From NCBI GenBank assembly GCA_947455585.1, contig CANGOY010000068.1, positions 1 to 8,801 of the forward strand: a stretch of 8,801 nt of DNA, in the 5' to 3' direction. This document shows positions 1 to 5,992 of this stretch, in pieces. Below the pieces are notes generated by a model. It was not told the origin of the DNA, did not search any database, and saw nothing but the letters and a program-made list of their open reading frames with translations. The translations under genes were made by a program, and so were the position numbers. This DNA comes from Comamonadaceae bacterium (GTDB lineage Bacteria; Pseudomonadota; Gammaproteobacteria; Burkholderiales; Burkholderiaceae_C). The stretch's first letter is position 1; each line of letters opens with the position of its first letter.

Positions 1-72
1 ACGTTCAACGATACCTGCAACAGATTGCAGAACTGACAAAACCTTGTCTTGTGTTGCTTTCAGTACGATCAT
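1..72 (-). CDS. dnaN: DNA polymerase III beta sliding clamp, 5' end only (partial)
   Basis: Only the first 24 codons lie in the window; the gene runs off the left edge on the minus strand. The ATG is the complement of positions 70-72 and the visible peptide begins MIVLKATQDKVLSVLQSVAG, a typical betaproteobacterial DnaN start. A purine-rich AGAGGAAGAG tract lies immediately upstream (about 73-82) and supplies a ribosome binding site that supports this start. The product is the ring-shaped clamp that tethers the replicative polymerase to DNA. Its position directly downstream of dnaA in the same direction is the classical dnaA-dnaN arrangement. I could not identify a convincing promoter of its own in the spacer, so co-transcription with dnaA is possible. 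Identification rests on a short N-terminus plus gene order. Confidence 0.9.
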   Translation of the reverse strand, partial: MIVLKATQDKVLSVLQSVAGIVER

Positions 73-100
73 CTCTTCCTCTTGTTTTCTTTATTTAAAT

Positions 101-112
101 TAGTAGTAGTAG
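101..112 (+). repeat. Four tandem TAG triplets, candidate DnaA-trio element
   Basis: Four perfect TAG repeats are preceded by an AT-rich stretch and followed by a 7/9 DnaA-box match (AGTAGATAA, 108-116), with a stronger box (TGTGGACAA) at 131-139. Read 3' to 5' away from the boxes the repeat is GAT-GAT-GAT-GAT, which fits the DnaA-trio motif described as a single-strand DnaA binding element in bacterial origins. The 18-bp gap to the stronger box is longer than I would expect for a trio, so the assignment is tentative. Confidence 0.4.
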
Positions 113-248
113 ATAAGCAAAGCATCTTTTTGTGGACAACAGCATTTTCCTCTTTTTTTTCAAGTACTTGGACTTCCCGTGAAGGTGTTGGCAAGCTTGC
201 TTTTCTGCTGTCGTACAAAACTGGATAACTTCTTAATTTCTACTTTTC

Positions 249-285
249 TGTGGATAACTCTGGTGTTATCCAGAAACTATCCACA
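249..285. promoter_or_regulatory. Three clustered DnaA boxes downstream of dnaA
   Basis: A perfect box (TGTGGATAA, 249-257) faces two near-perfect boxes in the opposite orientation (TTATCCAGA, 266-274; CTATCCACA, 277-285), all within 37 bp. Starts are 17 and 11 bp apart, close enough for cooperative DnaA binding. The 13-mer TTTTCTGTGGATA covering the first box (244-256) recurs at 1724-1736 on the other side of dnaA. Confidence 0.75.
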
Positions 286-303
286 AGGTTGTTCTTTTGC
301 TAT

Positions 304-1716
304 TTAGCCTTTGAGTGTTTGTTCTAAAACGTGAAGTTGTTGGTTTAAATCAGCCATTTGTTGGCGTTCTGCTGTAATTTTGCGAACTGCATGCAATACC
401 GTTGTGTGATCACGCCCACCAAACAACTCACCAATCTCAGGAAGGCTCTTTTGAGTCAATTCTTTGGCGAGGTACATCGCAATTTGCCGCGGCCTTGCAA
501 TCGAAGCTGGACGCTTCTTAGAGTACATGTCAGCGACTTTTATCTTGTAATAGTCGGCGACAGTTTTTTGGATGTTTTCTACGGAAATTTGGCGATTCTG
601 AATGGAAAGCAAATCGCGCAGTGCATCGCGTGCCATTTGAATCGAAATTTCTTTCTGATTGAAACGTGAGTAAGCCAAAATTTTGCGCAGTGCACCTTCG
701 AGTTCACGCACGTTTGACCGCACATTTTTGGCAACGAAGAAGGCCACTTCCTCAGGCATTTCAGAACCCTCAGCGCGGGATTTGGTGATCAGAATGGCCA
801 CGCGCATTTCAAGTTCTGGCGGCTCAATCGCGACAGTCAGACCTGCGTCAAATCGCGAAACCAAACGTTCGTGGATGTCAGTGAGACCCTTTGGATAGGT
901 ATCACTTGTCATGATGATGTGAGATTTTTTTGCCAACAGTGCTTCAAAAGCATTGAAAAACTCTTCTTGGGTTCGTTCTTTATTGGCAAAGAACTGCACA
1001 TCGTCGATTAAGAGAAGGTCTAACGAGTGGTAACGCTCTTTGAATTCGTCAAAAGTTTTCCGTTGATAGGCTTTAACCACATCAGAAACAAATTGTTCAG
1101 CGTGGATGTAGAGAACTTTTGCATCTGGACGTTCTGCCAGCAGTTTGTTGCCTACAGCGTGCATCAAATGGGTCTTACCCAAACCCACGCCACCGTAGAT
1201 GAACAAGGGGTTGTAAAGCTGGCCCGGCATGGTTGCCACATGCATGGCGGCCGCACGTGCCATGCGGTTGGCCGTGCCCTCAACCAATGCGTCGAAGGTC
1301 AGTGCTGTGTTGAGGCGTGTGCGGGGACCACTTGGGATGCCTTCCTCGAGGCCGACAAAGCTTTCGGGTAACGATTCGAGTTCTTGTGAAAACGATACAG
1401 GTTTAATCCTGACGGGCATTTCTTTGGGAGTGATCGCTAACTCAACTGAGATGGGCTGGCCATGAATCTGCTGTAACAAAACAGCAATTCGGTTGGCATA
1501 TTGGGCTCGAATCCAATCTAATTTGAAGCGATTTCCGACCAAAATTACCACCTTACTAACGTCATCGGCGACGTTAGCAATCAGTGGTTTGATCCAAGTA
1601 TTGAATTGCTGTTCGGGTAATTCTTGCGCCAATTGATCGACGCAGGCTTGCCACAAACCATCAGACAAAGCAGGTGGTTGGCCGGTAGTGGCAGAAGATG
1701 GAAGACCCTGGTTCAT
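304..1716 (-). CDS. dnaA: Chromosomal replication initiator protein DnaA
   Basis: DnaA is the cytoplasmic AAA+ ATPase that binds DnaA boxes at oriC, melts the origin and loads the replicative helicase; it also regulates transcription. The 470-residue length is normal. Visible domains are domain I (about 1-90, with W41 in the LPEQQFNTWI stretch), a short linker, the AAA+ core with Walker A GGVGLGKT (175-182) and Walker B LLLIDD (about 234-239), the SRFDAGL arginine-finger region, and the domain IV helix-turn-helix carrying the DnaA signature GGRDHTTV (433-440). The start gives the expected MNQGLPSSAT leader. No strong Shine-Dalgarno is visible, because a DnaA box (1729-1737) occupies that area, which suggests autoregulation. 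It is transcribed toward dnaN and divergent from rpmH. No key residue is missing. Confidence 0.98.
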   Translation of the reverse strand: MNQGLPSSATTGQPPALSDGLWQACVDQLAQELPEQQFNTWIKPLIANVADDVSKVVILVGNRFKLDWIRAQYANRIAVLLQQIHGQPISVELAITPKEMPVRIKPVSFSQELESLPESFVGLEEGIPSGPRTRLNTALTFDALVEGTANRMARAAAMHVATMPGQLYNPLFIYGGVGLGKTHLMHAVGNKLLAERPDAKVLYIHAEQFVSDVVKAYQRKTFDEFKERYHSLDLLLIDDVQFFANKERTQEEFFNAFEALLAKKSHIIMTSDTYPKGLTDIHERLVSRFDAGLTVAIEPPELEMRVAILITKSRAEGSEMPEEVAFFVAKNVRSNVRELEGALRKILAYSRFNQKEISIQMARDALRDLLSIQNRQISVENIQKTVADYYKIKVADMYSKKRPASIARPRQIAMYLAKELTQKSLPEIGELFGGRDHTTVLHAVRKITAERQQMADLNQQLHVLEQTLKG

Positions 1717-1728
1717 GTGATATTTTTC

Positions 1729-1737
1729 TGTGGATAG
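1729..1737 (-). promoter_or_regulatory. DnaA box CTATCCACA in the dnaA leader
   Basis: The site matches TTATCCACA at 8 of 9 positions on the minus strand and lies 12 bp upstream of the dnaA start codon. DnaA bound here could block its own transcription or translation start region. Confidence 0.7.
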
Positions 1738-1754
1738 CTGTCTTTAAAAGACAG
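1738..1754. repeat. 17-bp perfect palindrome in the dnaA leader
   Basis: CTGTCTTT and AAAGACAG form 8-bp arms around a single central A. The element directly abuts the DnaA box at 1729-1737 and is 21 bp upstream of the dnaA start. It is the size and shape of a dimeric repressor operator. With a one-base centre it is less likely to act as an RNA hairpin at its full length. Confidence 0.6.
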
Positions 1755-1777
1755 GCAATAGAGCACTTTATCAAAAA

Positions 1778-1786
1778 TTATCCACA
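1778..1786 (+). promoter_or_regulatory. Perfect DnaA box TTATCCACA
   Basis: Exact match to the consensus, in the middle of the dnaA-rpmH spacer, opposite in orientation to the perfect box at 1834-1842. Confidence 0.85.
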
Positions 1787-1806
1787 GGATGAGTAAATGC
1801 AAAAGA

Positions 1807-1818
1807 CTTTTTAAAAAG
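1807..1818. repeat. AT-core palindrome CTTTTTAAAAAG
   Basis: A perfect 12-bp palindrome lies between the two perfect DnaA boxes, inside the most AT-rich part of the spacer. It could be part of the unwinding element or a protein site; its composition alone also makes chance plausible. Confidence 0.4.
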
Positions 1819-1833
1819 CCAAACTAAAAAGAG

Positions 1834-1842
1834 TGTGGATAA
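1834..1842 (-). promoter_or_regulatory. Perfect DnaA box (TTATCCACA on minus strand)
   Basis: TGTGGATAA on the plus strand is an exact consensus match. It ends 3 bp before the probable rpmH -35 element, so DnaA bound here could also affect rpmH transcription. Confidence 0.85.
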
Positions 1843-1845
1843 AAG

Positions 1846-1875
1846 TTAGCAAGTGGCCTAAAAGTTTGAGATAAT
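1846..1875 (+). promoter_or_regulatory. Probable rpmH promoter (TTAGCA / GATAAT)
   Basis: A -35-like TTAGCA (1846-1851, 4/6) and a -10-like GATAAT (1870-1875, 5/6) are separated by 18 bp. Transcription would start near 1882, giving a leader of about 39 nt that begins with the hairpin at 1885-1900. The assignment comes from pattern and position only. Confidence 0.5.
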
Positions 1876-1884
1876 CGTTGGTTT

Positions 1885-1900
1885 CCCTGATCTCTCAGGG
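1885..1900 (+). promoter_or_regulatory. Leader hairpin upstream of rpmH
   Basis: CCCTGA and TCAGGG form a perfect 6-bp stem around a TCTC loop, ending 20 nt before the rpmH ATG. It would sit at the very 5' end of an mRNA from the promoter at 1846-1875, where such hairpins can stabilise transcripts. Only a short, interrupted T run follows (CTTAGCTTTTT), so it is a poor terminator. Confidence 0.45.
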
Positions 1901-1920
1901 CTTAGCTTTTTGGAAAAATC

Positions 1921-2055
1921 ATGAAACGCACTTACCAGCCTTCTAAAACTCGCCGCGCCCGTACCCATGGCTTCTTGGTTCGTATGAAAACACGCGGTGG
2001 CCGCGCTGTGATCAACGCACGCCGCGCCAAAGGTCGCAAGCGTCTGGCCGTCTAA
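1921..2055 (+). CDS. rpmH: 50S ribosomal protein L34
   Basis: This 44-residue, highly basic protein begins MKRTYQPSKTRRARTHGF and ends ARRAKGRKRLAV, which is the complete canonical L34. L34 is a small component of the large ribosomal subunit that contacts 23S rRNA. Its length is exactly that of most bacterial homologues. It is the first gene of the rightward rpmH-rnpA-yidD-yidC group next to oriC, and it is transcribed divergently from dnaA. The Shine-Dalgarno is weak (TGGAAAA, about 1911-1917). A probable promoter and leader hairpin lie just upstream. Such a short, abundant and conserved protein leaves little doubt about identity. Confidence 0.98.
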   Translation: MKRTYQPSKTRRARTHGFLVRMKTRGGRAVINARRAKGRKRLAV

Positions 2056-2093
2056 TTTTTGACCGCTGCACAGGCCCCCGCGACCTAAACGCC

Positions 2094-2495
2094 GTGGAAC
2101 GTCTGAAACAGTGGTCAGAATTTCAGGCCGTCATGTCGGCAGGATCTGTGGCACGTACGCCTCATTTTGTGTTGCACCAGTGGCAACCACCAGTCAAAGC
2201 CTCTACAGGGTCTGGGTTTGAAGAAACCCCGACCCTGTTTGTCGATGGTGTCTTGATGATGGGCGCGCTCACACCCAAACGTTGGGCCAAACGCGCTGTC
2301 ACACGTAATTTAATTCGCCGACAAATTCATGCGGTTTCGCACGAATTTTCAAAAGGATTGACAGCAACTGCTTATGTGGTTCGATTGCGCGCAACGTTCA
2401 ATACTCAAAAGTTTGTCAGTGCTTCTTCGGACGTGCTCAAGCAGACCGTGCGCGAAGAGCTCAAACAGCTGTTTGAGCGAGTGAGCGTCGCATGA
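2094..2495 (+). CDS. rnpA: Ribonuclease P protein component
   Basis: RnpA is the small basic protein that assists the RNase P RNA in removing 5' leaders from precursor tRNAs. The 133-residue product has the family's hallmark basic region: PKRWAKRAV (61-69) followed by the conserved TRNLIRRQ helix (70-77). It starts at GTG (2094), giving MERLKQWSEFQAV, which matches the usual N-terminal motif; no ATG lies in frame upstream within the 38-bp gap after rpmH. No clear Shine-Dalgarno is visible, so translation may be coupled to rpmH or tuned low. The stop codon overlaps the yidD start by 4 bp (ATGA, 2492-2495). Residues 31-47 form a loosely conserved, slightly extended loop before the basic region. 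Confidence 0.95.
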   Translation: MERLKQWSEFQAVMSAGSVARTPHFVLHQWQPPVKASTGSGFEETPTLFVDGVLMMGALTPKRWAKRAVTRNLIRRQIHAVSHEFSKGLTATAYVVRLRATFNTQKFVSASSDVLKQTVREELKQLFERVSVA

Positions 2496-2755
2496 TGCAG
2501 TCATTCTTAATGACACTGGTGCGTGGTTATCGCTTATTACTTAGCCCATGGCTAGGGTCTTCGTGTCGGTTTGAGCCGACGTGTTCGTTATATTCCTTGC
2601 AAGCCTTAGAGCTTCATGGCGCTGCGCGTGGCAGTTATTTGACATTGCGTCGTTTGGCGCGCTGCCACCCTTGGTGTGTTGGCGGCCACGATGCTGTGCC
2701 ACCTGTTTTGTTTACCCCTTTGACCTCTTCCAACTCCGGAAAGAAAACTTCATGA
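2492..2755 (+). CDS. yidD: Membrane protein insertion efficiency factor YidD
   Basis: YidD is a small, membrane-associated protein that improves insertion and processing of YidC-dependent inner-membrane proteins. The 87 residues carry the family pattern: RGYRLLLSPWLGSSCRFEPTCSLY (11-34, written here by position) with cysteines C25 and C31, an HG at 42-43, and RCHPWCVGGHDAVPP (57-71). A basic amphipathic N-terminus fits peripheral membrane attachment. The gene overlaps rnpA by ATGA at its start and yidC by ATGA at its end (2752-2755), so translation is probably coupled through all three. A second ATG directly follows the first, so the true start could be 2495. The C-terminal tail after residue 71 is not conserved. 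Confidence 0.95.
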   Translation: MMQSFLMTLVRGYRLLLSPWLGSSCRFEPTCSLYSLQALELHGAARGSYLTLRRLARCHPWCVGGHDAVPPVLFTPLTSSNSGKKTS

Positions 2756-4458
2756 ATGACATTCGCCGCACCATTTTGTGGGTGATCTTTGGTTTCTCCA
2801 TGGTTCTCCTGTGGGACCAATGGCAAGTTCACAACGGAAACAAAGCCACGTTTTTCCCAACACCTGCGCAGCAAGTCAAAGCGGTATCTGATTCAGCCGC
2901 GGCTGCGCCCCAAGCGGCAGGTGTTCCTGCGGCTGTGGTTCCACCCGGCTCGGTGGCTGTGCCTGCGGTTGAAATGCGTGCAGCAAAGAAAGAGTTGGTT
3001 CAAATTGAAACTGACGTTGCCAAGCTCACTTTTGACACCGAAGGTGGCACCTTGGTGCGTCTTGAGTTGTTGAAGCATGCAGATGAGCACAAGCATGGCA
3101 GCAATGTGGTGTTGTTGGATGACAGCAAAGACCGCATCTACACCGCACAAACAGGCTTAATTTCTAGCGTTCCTGGCGTGGCATTGCCCACACACAAATC
3201 AGTGATGACGGTTCGCCCTGGCGCACGTCAACTCAAAGCAGGTGACAACGAGTTGTCCATCACGTTTGAGTCAGCTGCACAAGGCGGCGTGAAACTGGTC
3301 AAGACCTACACCGTTAAGCGCGGCGCTTACGACATGGCTGTGAAGCACGACATCGTGAATACCAGCTCACAAGATGTGGCGCCTCAGTTGTATTTCCAAT
3401 TGGTGCGTGATGGCAACAAGCCTGCTGGCGAATCTTCGTTCTACTCCACCTTCACTGGCCCTGCGATTTACACAGAAGCCAAGAAGTACCAAAAGGTGGA
3501 ATTTGCCGACATCAAAAAGAAAAAAGTAGATGTTGAAAAGCAATCTACCACCGGCTACATCGCCATGGTGCAGCATTACTTTGCCAGCGCTTGGATCTTG
3601 CCCGAAGGCATGAACCGCGACATCTCTATCGATGCCGTGGACATTGGGTCCACCGTGCCCGATTGCTGCTACCGCGTGACCATGATTTCTCCTTTGGAAG
3701 CCATCAAACCCGGTCAGACAAAGAGCATTGCAGCCACGTTGTACGCTGGTCCACAAGAAGAGAAAAAACTCGAAGCCCTTTATCCAGGCCTGGAGTTGGT
3801 CAAAGACTACGGTTGGTTGACCATTTTGGCTAAGCCCTTGTTTTGGTTGTTGCACCAACTCAACAACATTTTGGGCAACTGGGGCTGGTCTATCGTTAGC
3901 TTGGTGGTCTTGCTCAAAGCAGCCTTCTACTGGTTGAATGCGCACGCTTACCAAAGCATGGCCAAGATGAAAGCCATCAATCCAAAAATCATGGAAATGC
4001 GTGAGCGTCTCAAAGACAACCCGCAACAAATGCAAATGGAGATGATGAAGATTTACCGCGAAGAAAAGGTCAACCCCATGGGTGGCTGCGTGCCTATCGC
4101 GCTTCAAATCCCGGTGTTCATCGCTTTGTACTGGGTGTTGTTGTCGACCGTTGAAATCCGCAATGCCCCATGGATGGGCTGGATTCACGACTTGTCGGCA
4201 CCCGATCCTTACTTCATCTTGCCCATCTTCATGACGCTGACCACGATGCTGCAAACGGCATTGAACCCCGCGCCACCAGACCCCATGCAAGCCAAGATGA
4301 TGTGGATCATGCCGCTGGCCTTCAGCGTGATGTTCTTCTTCTTCCCAGCCGGTTTGGTGCTCTACTGGATCACCAACAACGTGTTGTCGATCACTCAGCA
4401 ATGGCTTATCAACACACGCATGGGTGTGCCACCGCAATTTAACTTGCCCAAGTTCTAA
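2752..4458 (+). CDS. yidC: Membrane protein insertase YidC (Oxa1 family)
   Basis: YidC inserts and folds inner-membrane proteins, alone or with SecYEG. The start at 2752 gives 568 residues beginning MNDIRRTILWVIFGF; a longer in-frame extension upstream is rejected because it lies inside yidD and would put about 57 non-family residues before the first membrane helix. A GGAAAG ribosome binding site is at 2738-2743. TM1 spans about 7-22, an Ala/Pro/Val-rich linker (about 45-75) leads to the large periplasmic beta domain, and the conserved five-helix insertase core begins near 360, with MAKMK, EKVNPMGGCVP and FFFFPAGLVLYWI motifs. The groove residue that is Arg366 in E. coli aligns with Lys389, which is common in betaproteobacteria. 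The C-terminus (FNLPKF) is short. A strong terminator follows. Confidence 0.97.
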   Translation: MNDIRRTILWVIFGFSMVLLWDQWQVHNGNKATFFPTPAQQVKAVSDSAAAAPQAAGVPAAVVPPGSVAVPAVEMRAAKKELVQIETDVAKLTFDTEGGTLVRLELLKHADEHKHGSNVVLLDDSKDRIYTAQTGLISSVPGVALPTHKSVMTVRPGARQLKAGDNELSITFESAAQGGVKLVKTYTVKRGAYDMAVKHDIVNTSSQDVAPQLYFQLVRDGNKPAGESSFYSTFTGPAIYTEAKKYQKVEFADIKKKKVDVEKQSTTGYIAMVQHYFASAWILPEGMNRDISIDAVDIGSTVPDCCYRVTMISPLEAIKPGQTKSIAATLYAGPQEEKKLEALYPGLELVKDYGWLTILAKPLFWLLHQLNNILGNWGWSIVSLVVLLKAAFYWLNAHAYQSMAKMKAINPKIMEMRERLKDNPQQMQMEMMKIYREEKVNPMGGCVPIALQIPVFIALYWVLLSTVEIRNAPWMGWIHDLSAPDPYFILPIFMTLTTMLQTALNPAPPDPMQAKMMWIMPLAFSVMFFFFPAGLVLYWITNNVLSITQQWLINTRMGVPPQFNLPKF

Positions 4459-4478
4459 ATTAGAAATTTGGTCAATTC

Positions 4479-4511
4479 AAAACCCGCCACCTTCGGTCGG
4501 CGGGTTTTTTT
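4479..4511 (+). terminator. Intrinsic terminator after yidC
   Basis: CCCGCC (4483-4488) pairs with GGCGGG (4499-4504), extended outward by A/T pairs and inward by ACC/GGT around a TTC loop with one bulged C, and is followed by T7. It closes the rpmH-rnpA-yidD-yidC unit and ends only about 15 bp before the mnmE start. Confidence 0.92.
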
Positions 4512-4526
4512 CTGGACAATCTCCTC

Positions 4527-5978
4527 ATGCTAGCTGTTCACGACGCACCCATCATTGCCATTGCCACCGCACCCGGTCGAGGGGCGGTGGGCATCGTGCG
4601 CGTAAGTGGCAAAAACTTAGGCGCCTTAGTGCATGCGCTCTGCGGCCGAGCTCTCAAACCCCGTGAAGCCACCTACCTGCCGCTGCCAGACGAAACAGGC
4701 TCGCCCATCGACCATGTGCTGGCCTTGCACTTTCCGGGCCCCAACAGCTACACCGGCGAAGACGTGTTGGAGTTGCAAGCGCATGGCGGGCCCGTCGTGT
4801 TGCAGCTCATTTTGGCCCGCTGCCTGCGTGTAGCACTGGCTTTGAATGAACACAACAAGCCGCTGCTCAGTGGCTTGCGCTTAGCCCAGCCTGGTGAGTT
4901 CACGCAACGGGCGTTCTTGAACCACAAGCTGGATTTGGCCCAAGCCGAAGCGGTGGCGGATTTGATTGACGCCAGCACAGAAGCGGCAGCACGCGGTGCC
5001 AGTCGCTCGTTGGCGGGTGCTTTTTCGAACGAAATACATCAGCTGCGCGATGCGCTGATTCACCTGCGCATGTTGGTGGAAGCGACGTTGGATTTTCCCG
5101 AAGAAGATATCGACTTTTTAAAGCAAGCCGACGCGCAAGGCCAGTTGGACCGCTTGCAACAAAACCTCGCACGCGTGATGGCGCAAACCAAACAAGGGGC
5201 CTTGTTGCGCGAAGGTATTCGCGTAGTCATTGCGGGCCAGCCTAACGCTGGCAAAAGCTCGTTGCTTAATGCATTGGCAGGTGCCGAACTTGCCATCGTC
5301 ACACCCATTGCCGGCACCACACGCGATGTGGTGCAACAAACCATTCAAATTGAAGGCGTGCCCTTGCATGTGGTGGACACAGCAGGTCTGCGCGAACACC
5401 CCGATGTGGACGAGGTTGAGCGCATCGGTATTGCGCGCGCTTGGGACCAAATTGGCCAAGCCGATGCCGTGCTGTTTTTGCACGACCTCACGCGTCAAGA
5501 CGATGCAACTTATGCTGCGGCAGACGCACACATCGCGCAAACCTTGAAAGACAAGTTAGACGCCCATGTACCAGTGCTGCATTTGTGGAACAAAGCTGAT
5601 GCGCACAGCGCGGTGGCAACGTCAAACGCAGCAAGGGCACCGCAAGGCAACGGGAGCGACATACAACACATCACCTTGTCTGCCAAAACAGGCGATGGCC
5701 TGCCCGCATTGCGCCAACAACTGCTGCAAGTCGTGGGTTGGCAAGGCGGCAGCGCCGAGGGCATGTTCATGGCGCGCGAGCGCCATGTGCAGGCGCTGCG
5801 CGCGGTCGACGAGCACCTGATGCTGGCCAACGCGAACCTCCAAGCCCAAGTGCCAGCCCTCGACTTGTTGGCCGAAGAGCTGCGCCTGAGTCAAAACGCG
5901 CTCAACACCATCACGGGTGAGTTTTCGTCAGACGATTTGTTAGGTGTCATCTTCTCTAGCTTTTGCATCGGCAAATAA
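4527..5978 (+). CDS. mnmE: tRNA modification GTPase MnmE (TrmE)
   Basis: MnmE works with MnmG to add the carboxymethylaminomethyl group to U34 of certain tRNAs, using a folate-derived one-carbon unit, FAD and GTP. The 483-residue product has the N-terminal folate-binding domain (about 1-120, starting MLAVHDAPIIAIATAPGRGA), a helical domain, and an inserted G domain with G1 GQPNAGKS (237-244), G2 GTTRD (263-267), G3 DTAG (284-287), G4 NKAD (355-358) and G5 SAK (385-387). It ends with the invariant FCIGK, carrying catalytic Cys480. The loop between G4 and G5 (about 359-380) is somewhat long and low in complexity. No strong Shine-Dalgarno or promoter is visible between the yidC terminator and the ATG, so expression may depend on readthrough or a promoter overlapping the terminator. 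Confidence 0.97.
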   Translation: MLAVHDAPIIAIATAPGRGAVGIVRVSGKNLGALVHALCGRALKPREATYLPLPDETGSPIDHVLALHFPGPNSYTGEDVLELQAHGGPVVLQLILARCLRVALALNEHNKPLLSGLRLAQPGEFTQRAFLNHKLDLAQAEAVADLIDASTEAAARGASRSLAGAFSNEIHQLRDALIHLRMLVEATLDFPEEDIDFLKQADAQGQLDRLQQNLARVMAQTKQGALLREGIRVVIAGQPNAGKSSLLNALAGAELAIVTPIAGTTRDVVQQTIQIEGVPLHVVDTAGLREHPDVDEVERIGIARAWDQIGQADAVLFLHDLTRQDDATYAAADAHIAQTLKDKLDAHVPVLHLWNKADAHSAVATSNAARAPQGNGSDIQHITLSAKTGDGLPALRQQLLQVVGWQGGSAEGMFMARERHVQALRAVDEHLMLANANLQAQVPALDLLAEELRLSQNALNTITGEFSSDDLLGVIFSSFCIGK

Positions 5979-5992
5979 GCTCACCCCACCGA

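Larger units (their letters stand above)
73..303. promoter_or_regulatory. dnaA-dnaN spacer with DnaA-box cluster
   Basis: This 231-bp non-coding stretch contains several matches to the DnaA box TTATCCACA (complement TGTGGATAA). A perfect one is at 249-257. One-mismatch boxes are TGTGGACAA at 131-139, TTATCCAGA at 266-274 and CTATCCACA at 277-285. Weaker 7/9 matches are at 108-116 and 220-228. CTGGATAAC (221-229) and GTTATCCAG (265-273) form a perfect 9-bp inverted pair. The stretch also holds an AT-rich segment (about 81-101), four TAG triplets (101-112) and two 10-bp palindromes, CAAGTACTTG at 161-170 and GCAAGCTTGC at 191-200. By analogy with bipartite origins it may be part of oriC; alternatively it binds DnaA to regulate dnaN. 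No open reading frame here looks real. Confidence 0.7.
1717..1920. other. Probable oriC: dnaA-rpmH intergenic region
   Basis: This 204-bp AT-rich spacer between divergent dnaA and rpmH holds three DnaA boxes: CTATCCACA (complement of 1729-1737, one mismatch), a perfect TTATCCACA at 1778-1786 and a perfect TGTGGATAA at 1834-1842. A 17-bp palindrome (1738-1754) and the 12-bp palindrome CTTTTTAAAAAG (1807-1818) lie between them. The 1801-1833 stretch is about three-quarters A+T and is a candidate unwinding element. The same spacer is the known oriC site in Pseudomonas and many other proteobacteria. Promoters for dnaA (minus) and rpmH (plus) must also lie here. Whether unwinding happens here or in the dnaA-dnaN spacer cannot be decided by reading. 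There is no GATC cluster of the E. coli SeqA type. Confidence 0.75.

Noticed and set aside
1229..1465. Plus-strand open frames opposite dnaA
   Set aside because: Shadows of the dnaA coding sequence with no family resemblance or start signals.
1885..1910. Terminator or attenuator upstream of rpmH
   Set aside because: The hairpin is perfect but is followed by CTTAG before the T run, and the gene just downstream must be highly expressed; a leader hairpin is more likely.
1717..1920. Dam/SeqA-type GATC control of the origin
   Set aside because: Only a single GATC (1889-1892) is present in the spacer, so there is no cluster of methylation sites.
2581..2751. In-frame N-terminal extension of yidC upstream of 2752
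   Set aside because: It lies wholly within yidD in another frame, adds about 57 residues unlike any YidC N-terminus, and the ATG at 2752 has a ribosome binding site and yields the canonical first membrane helix.
3367..4437. Long 356-codon minus-strand open frame opposite yidC
   Set aside because: It is the antisense shadow of a strongly coding gene, His/Gln-rich with no recognisable domain and no ribosome binding site.
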